Positions 59,336 through 64,000 of a stretch of 64,000 nt of DNA are shown one piece after another. A program made the translations under genes and the position numbers. The stretch spans positions 1 through 64,000 of the forward strand of contig JAMKCH010051755.1 in assembly GCA_023653785.1 (NCBI GenBank), read 5' to 3'. Numbering within the stretch: the stretch's first letter is position 1; each line of letters opens with the position of its first letter. The DNA is from Ophioderma brevispina. Lineage: Eukaryota > Echinodermata > Ophiuroidea > Amphilepidida > Ophiodermatidae. A model generated the notes under the pieces. That model was not told the DNA's origin and did not search any database. It saw only the letters and a list, made by a program, of their open reading frames with translations.

Positions 59336-59729
59336 CTAGTTCAATGCCATCTAATTAGCAATATTGCCCAGCAATATGTTTTGCTGCCAAAAATGTCACA
59401 TGCATGGTGGAAATAGCTACCTTTTAGTTTATTTCTTTAAAATGTCTGTGATTACCAGATATGGTTTCGCCTAACTTACCTTGAGGGCACAGTTTCTCTG
59501 TCTAGTTTTATTTTGGTTTTACAATAAATGATTTTCAAACAGCTGTGACATGAAAGTGATAATGGTTAACAAACTACTGGCCATGGATAGTGCAATACAT
59601 GCAATAATCTGGTTGTATTATTTACACTCTAAACATAAAAAATGAGAGGATTACCCTCGCATCTACACATAGTTGGGTAGGATTTATTTAGATTTTACTA
59701 CACATATGAGTGTATGAAATTGTAACTAC
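59336..59729. other. Non-coding sequence
   Basis: Nothing recognisable. Confidence 0.4.
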
Positions 59730-60080
59730 TTAGTTCTCCAGATAGACAAGAATGAATATTTATTAATCTTTCACTGGAGATAGCCATCTCACACAAGTGT
59801 TGAAAAAACCCACGTGCGTTTGGCCGGATTCGAACTGGCAACCTCCGTATTACTAGAACGGCACTCTTCCAACTGAGCTTTCAAGCCTGGATTGGTAGAG
59901 GAGCAATAGATATCATCTATAGGCATTAGGTCCGAAAGGCGTCCATCGCTTTCCAAGCGGATAGCATCAGAACAGTATATTTACATATACAATTTATATT
60001 TGTTTGAAATTTTAACTACTTAGTTCTCCAGGTAGGCAAGGATGAATATTTATTAATCTTCCCCTGGAGATATCTAGGGA
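59730..60080 (-). repeat. Dispersed family-A SINE copy
   Basis: It shares TTCTCCAG(A/G)TAGACAAG, TGGCCGGATTCGAACTGGC, AGAGGAGCAATAGATATCA, TTTCCAAGCGGATAGCATCA and TATTTACATATACAATTTAT with the array at 47.1-48.7 kb. The repeat of AACTACTTAGTTCTCCAG at both ends shows slightly more than one unit. Confidence 0.85.
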
Positions 60081-60379
60081 AGAAAGATAGTAATCTTCTA
60101 AATAGTAAACAATCCACATACCGCTAAGGATGCAGCAACAGAAAATGCAATCATTAGGGTGTTGAAAGATGCTGTTCCAAACAGTAGACAAAGGTAATGA
60201 GAGCTGTGTTGCCGCTCTTAGACTTTCCTGGGCATTTGGGACACAATCGACCGATAGATAGATAGCCTTGAGAATAGGTACGGAATTATCATGAGGCGTT
60301 TGTACTGGGTTGTCCTCCTACTTGAAGGAACCGTTAGTAGAATGTGCCATGGTTCTTGACATCTATAGCTCAAATCAGG

Positions 60380-60726
60380 TAAGCACCGACTCCAGTGTAT
60401 GCTCATTCATACGTATAGGGGTGCGTTCGAGCCCTGTGAGATTGAGCTATCTTGTAATTTCCCGGGACAAGAAATTAAACGCTTAGTTGTCTCGATGTAC
60501 CCATGCGATATTTGGGAAGCTGGTCCCGGCTGCGCTGGTTATCTCGATGGATGTTTGCTGATATAGGGAAGCGCTGATCCCGATCTGCTGCTCCTTTTGA
60601 AATGATGAGAAGGGTTTATGGTATGTTGGGCCACAGTGATCAGCGACCATTAGTGAAGCGCTTAGAGGCCAATAGCATAAGGCGATATATATATAAATAT
60701 CTGCTATTATTATTATTATTATCTGT
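60380..60726 (+). repeat. SINE inserted in the LINE
   Basis: It breaks the LINE between the motif-A and PQGS regions. GTGCGTTCGAGCCC is a B box near 60420-60433. The 3' end GCGCTTAGAGGCC, ATATATATAAATATCTG and an ATT-triplet tail (60705-60722) resembles the tail of L2-type LINEs, suggesting mobilisation by that machinery. Confidence 0.65.
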
Positions 60727-61532
60727 CACTTCCTCTGCTATTTGGCGTCCCACAGGGATCTGTTCTTAGCAGGACCAGTGACTGTATATGTATTGGGGCT
60801 ACCAATTGAAGACATTGATAGTAGCAAATGGATTTTACTGTATGACATACGCTGATGACACTCAGCTACACATTTTATGAAGCCATCAACACGAATGAGT
60901 GTCATCGCGAAATGGAGTCTCTTGATGTTCAGACAAACTTCAGCGTCAATGCCAGCCAAGACTGAATCTTGCACATAAACCTCGGTAATGTTAAAGCGAC
61001 ACCCCTTACGTGAGGTTCAAGTGGAGAGATGACTGTGAAAAACTACCTCTTCTGCGGCGCAATCGTGGGGATGATCATTGATGACAAGCTATGGCATGAT
61101 GCAACAGTGAACACGTATCTAGGCATGTATGCATATGATCAGATGATTGGAACATATAAGGCACTACTGAGACAGGAAAGTACAGAAAAAACTTGTACAT
61201 GCTTAGGTTATATACGTTTGGACCAGTGCAACTCACTGCTATATGGCTCCAGACAAAGAGATCATGAAATTGCAGGGAGTTCAAAACACAGTGGGCAGAC
61301 TGGTCACACGTCAAAGAAAGGAAGGACAATTTCTTAAGATCTGCATGATCTTCACGGGCTCTAAATTAAAAAACAGGGTCATTTTCAAGATAACCTTTTG
61401 GCCGTACAAGGCTCTCATGTCTAACACAGGTTACATTGCGGAACTTATTACACCATATGACCCGTACAGGAATTTACGATCTTCATAACAAAACCTCTTC
61501 AATGCTCCTCGGATCGGCCACGTACAGCCTAT

Positions 61533-62730
61533 ACACGAATCCGACGGAGACTCTTCTCGCCCCTACGCCGTGGGCGGGGCACTCACATGCCTGGGGGCAT
61601 CTTTTGCATTTCTCGTATACACCGCGTAAGTTGTACGTGTTACCACAAAAAAACGATAATTTTGATCAGTTCTGGACGGCAAAAATCAACCCTATTTTCA
61701 CTGTTATCCATTGTATATCATCTTGGGCGGCTCAGTAAAAAAAAGGAATTTTCTTGGCTGCACAAATAGTATAAAAAGTTGACAACAATGGAAACGAAGC
61801 GTGTAAAAAATGCTCCAATGGAAACATGAAGAATGTGAATGTCTGCCGCCGTACCATATGCATTGTCCCAAATGGGAAACCACCGAATCTGCCAAGTTCT
61901 AATGAAGTGAATGAACTTATATTTTATTAATATTTGCATTTAGTTGCTTTTAAATACGATTGTTGTTTTCACAAAATTCCATTTAAAACATGTTAAATTA
62001 GTCCACATGGTTCGTACACGTACATCATTCCATAACAGTAAAACCAAAATAATCATCGTATCCATATCAGTCTAAATACCACATTGGTAACTCGCCGTCA
62101 TTTTCACGTGTACTGAAGTCCAAGCGTAGCACATCCATGCCAACGGCCTAATTTTGTTCAGATCCCCGAAATCGATCACATGAGCAAGGAAGCGGTCCAC
62201 TTGCTAAAACTTCAACAACCCCGCATCGAAGATGTTACGTTTTTCACAAATACGATCGGTCTTTGGGAACTATTCATTTTTCCTTTCAACGTACACGGAC
62301 GATATCAACCTTCGTTGTTACTTTTTTTTTTTGTCTGGATTTTTGAATTTTAACGAAAATGATTTTTCCTCCACGCGGCTGTTTATGAACCATGTTACAC
62401 GTATTCTAACCATATAGCGTTTTCATTTCTCAGTCCCGAAAAGTGGGCGAGATTAACCTTCAATTTTACAACAACAGTAAGACACTTGCCCTGGAATTCA
62501 GTTTAGGCCCGTCCCTGACACATTCCTTCCTTAAAAATCCATATAAATACAACGGTGAAAATTGTTAAAAATTTGCGAAAATGTAGGTTGTAAATTCTTC
62601 TTCGTTCGTTAAAGCTCGTAAAAGGCAATGCGGCGTGGGTGTGGTACTGTGTGTTTTGGTGGCCATATGCCCCCAGTAATTGCGGCTACGTAGAGGGTGT
62701 CCTTTCGAGGCTTCCCCGTCGGATTCGTGT
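61533..62730. mobile_element. TIR transposon flanked by AT (ISL2EU-like), shorter copy, inverted relative to 39946-42024
   Basis: Ends ACACGAATCCGACGG (61533-61547) and CCGTCGGATTCGTGT (62716-62730) are perfect 15-base inverted repeats with AT outside each (61531-61532, 62731-62732). Removal of the element with one AT rejoins the LINE frame as ACAGCCTATGGTAGGAGATC. Internal sequence matches the longer copy, including an exon-like start near 62234 and CAGTAAGACACTTGCCCTGG. 1198 bases; no intact coding sequence. Confidence 0.8.
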
Positions 62731-62850
62731 ATGGTAGGAGATCGTTTGCTGTGTACCAGGAATGGAACAGATTGCCTCAGCACGTAAGACATGGGACATC
62801 TGTCTATGTCTTCAAAACACAACTCAAGACTTTTCTTTTCAAACAAGCAT

Positions 62851-64000
62851 AATTTGTGCAATTTCACTCATTGGTCACTGCAATCAATATGACTATTTTT
62901 ATATATGAACTTTGCAACTCATGTCTGTAGCCAATTTCAGAGGGTGAGTGCCCTGGTGTCAGGGTTTACCCATGTCACCATGGCATTCTGCTTTCTGTTT
63001 TATCTTTATATTTTAAGGTTATTTTAAATTTACTCAGTATACCATTCAACTTAGTGTTTTGCTGTCCATAATGCATGTCGATCCTCTTTTTGTGTCGCCT
63101 GCTTTAGCAGGAAGACACATATAGAGCAGGAGCATGGACTCGGGTCAAACATCATCGTTCACCCCCACCCCCACACACACACACTACAGAAAAGGTTTAA
63201 CACCTTTGGTAGTTAGTATGGACACTCTATATCAATGCTAGGTAGGTAGTTAGTACTCTCAAATTGTGGTGTCACTTTTTAAATAGGGGCCAATTTAAGG
63301 TTACACGGGTCAAACTTTTAAAATGCTCCAATCATGTTGAAATGTATGCCATATTTTCTGTCTAGATATAGGGATTTTAAAAATGTATAGTTTGTAACAT
63401 CTATGACTATTGGTTTTGGAGTTATAGGGTGAAATGGGAGAAAAGGTCAATTTCCATTTGGCATATAAGTGCTATGGTCACCAAAGTTACTAAAAAAAAC
63501 TGGCCATGATTAATGTGGGATGTACACAGATTGACCTTTGATGACCCCCATGTGACCTTTGACCCAATTTCATTAAAATCAAACACCAAAGTGCCTCAAC
63601 AAAAAACACTGGCCAAAATCTCTCAAACATCACCAAACTATGACTCCTGTTGACAAACCGTGATGGCAGGCATTCGGGGAACGGTATATTTTTTGTTGTT
63701 TAGCTCATGTCTGTTTTCCCTGTTGGGCTTTATGCATGTGGACGGCTGGACGTCATTGGATGTAGAGGTTGTGCATTTGGATTGGAGAGACTTCTTTTTT
63801 GTCCTTCGCATTTTCCTACTTGTGCTCTCTCACAGTCGAATGCACAATCAATTTTCTGCATCTAATTTTAATCTCAGTTTGGTTTTAAAGCTTATTCATA
63901 TTATTATGGTACTATTTAAGTTATTGTAAAGCTTCTTGAGACCCTGTTGGGTTAAGGGCTCTATATAAAAGAGTTTGCTATTATTATTATATATTGTAGA
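62851..64000. repeat. LINE 3' flank and fragments of the window's repeat families
   Basis: The hairpin head GTGTCGCCTGCTTTAGCAGG stands at 63091-63112. A CA/CCCCCA-rich stretch is at 63160-63184. A TGACCTTTGATGACCCC unit related to 50.6-52.1 kb is at 63480-63580. The last 80 bases (AAGGGCTCTATATAAAAGAG then ATTATT) are an L2-type 3' tail. The open frame at 63660-63929 is hydrophobic at its start but lies directly upstream of that tail and has no homology; it is probably LINE 3' sequence. Confidence 0.55.

Larger units (their letters stand above)
60100..62850 (+). pseudogene. L2-like LINE reverse transcriptase, interrupted by two insertions
   Basis: Plus-strand blocks in order: AKDAATENAIIRVLKDAV and an F-DTIDR block (RT motif A region, 60130-60260); SLPLLFGVPQGSVL (60727-60770); VTVYVLGLPIEDIDSS and MTYADDTQLHI with intact YADD (60780-60880); LLYGSRQRDHEI/APDKEIMKLQGVQNTVGRL (61235-61310), FKITFWPYKALMSNTGYIAE and TPYDPYRNLRSS (to 61488). 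After the DNA element at 61533-62730 the homology resumes with YGRRSFAVYQEWNRLPQHVR, GTSVYVFKTQLKTFLFKQA and a stop (to about 62850). Frameshifts are frequent. The order and C-terminal block fit L2/CR1-like LINEs. Confidence 0.8.

Noticed and set aside
63660..63929. Plus-strand frame with a signal-peptide-like start
   Set aside because: It sits directly upstream of an L2-type 3' tail and has no similarity to secreted proteins; likely LINE 3' sequence.

Overview
The window reads as intron and intergenic DNA from a marine invertebrate, most likely a deuterostome such as an echinoderm (inference). It is AT-rich, has no long intact gene, and has GT-AG exon-like islands far apart. Mobile-element debris fills most of the space: DIRS-type retroelements, several LINE lineages, tRNA-derived SINEs, many TIR elements, and repeats built on AGGTCA/TGACC words. 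No bacterial-style operon, CRISPR array or phage cluster was seen.

Host gene content is thin. An exon at 4054-4279 (+) encodes an SH3 domain resembling that of the TRIO/Kalirin RhoGEF family. A phase-compatible exon-like segment at 31944-32092 (+) could belong to the same gene, which would make much of the first half of the window one TE-filled intron. A possible first coding exon lies on the minus strand at 45559-45636, with a strong start context and a GTAAGT donor.

Layout. 1.2-2.4 kb: 38-bp minisatellite. 2.6-7.4 kb: SH3 exon and old repeats. 8.3-9.6 kb: TIR element with 10-bp target duplications and a zinc-ribbon-like exon. 10-13.5 kb: tandem repeats and a G-rich minisatellite. 14.9-18.8 kb: decayed DIRS-like element (Gag, RT, tyrosine recombinase). 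19-22.1 kb: a TIR MITE, tandem 450-bp tRNA-SINE units and a Harbinger-like MITE. 22.3-23.7 kb: long palindrome and an inverted-repeat-flanked DUF3504-like fragment. 26.5-27.6 kb: SINE and MITE. 28.3-31.6 kb: LINE remnant (-). 33-35 kb: SINEs and another LINE remnant (+). 36.7-37.8 kb: second element with 10-bp target duplications. 39.9-42.0 kb: element with AT-flanked TIRs. 44.6-46 kb: CpG-richer block with the minus-strand exon. 47.1-50.5 kb: SINE array interrupted by a 1.7-kb Tc1/mariner-like element. 50.6-52.1 kb: TGACC-rich repeats interrupted by a hAT MITE. 54.9-55.3 kb: LINE fragment. 56.1-57.4 kb: Harbinger-like element. 58.7-59.3 kb: tandem repeat. 60.1-62.9 kb: L2-like LINE carrying a SINE and a second AT-flanked element. 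63-64 kb: repeat ends.

The genes do not form a pathway. The main interest is the nested insertion history, with readable target-site duplications, and several exon-like coding pieces inside non-autonomous DNA transposons. All family names come from reading the sequence and from memory of the families; no search was run.
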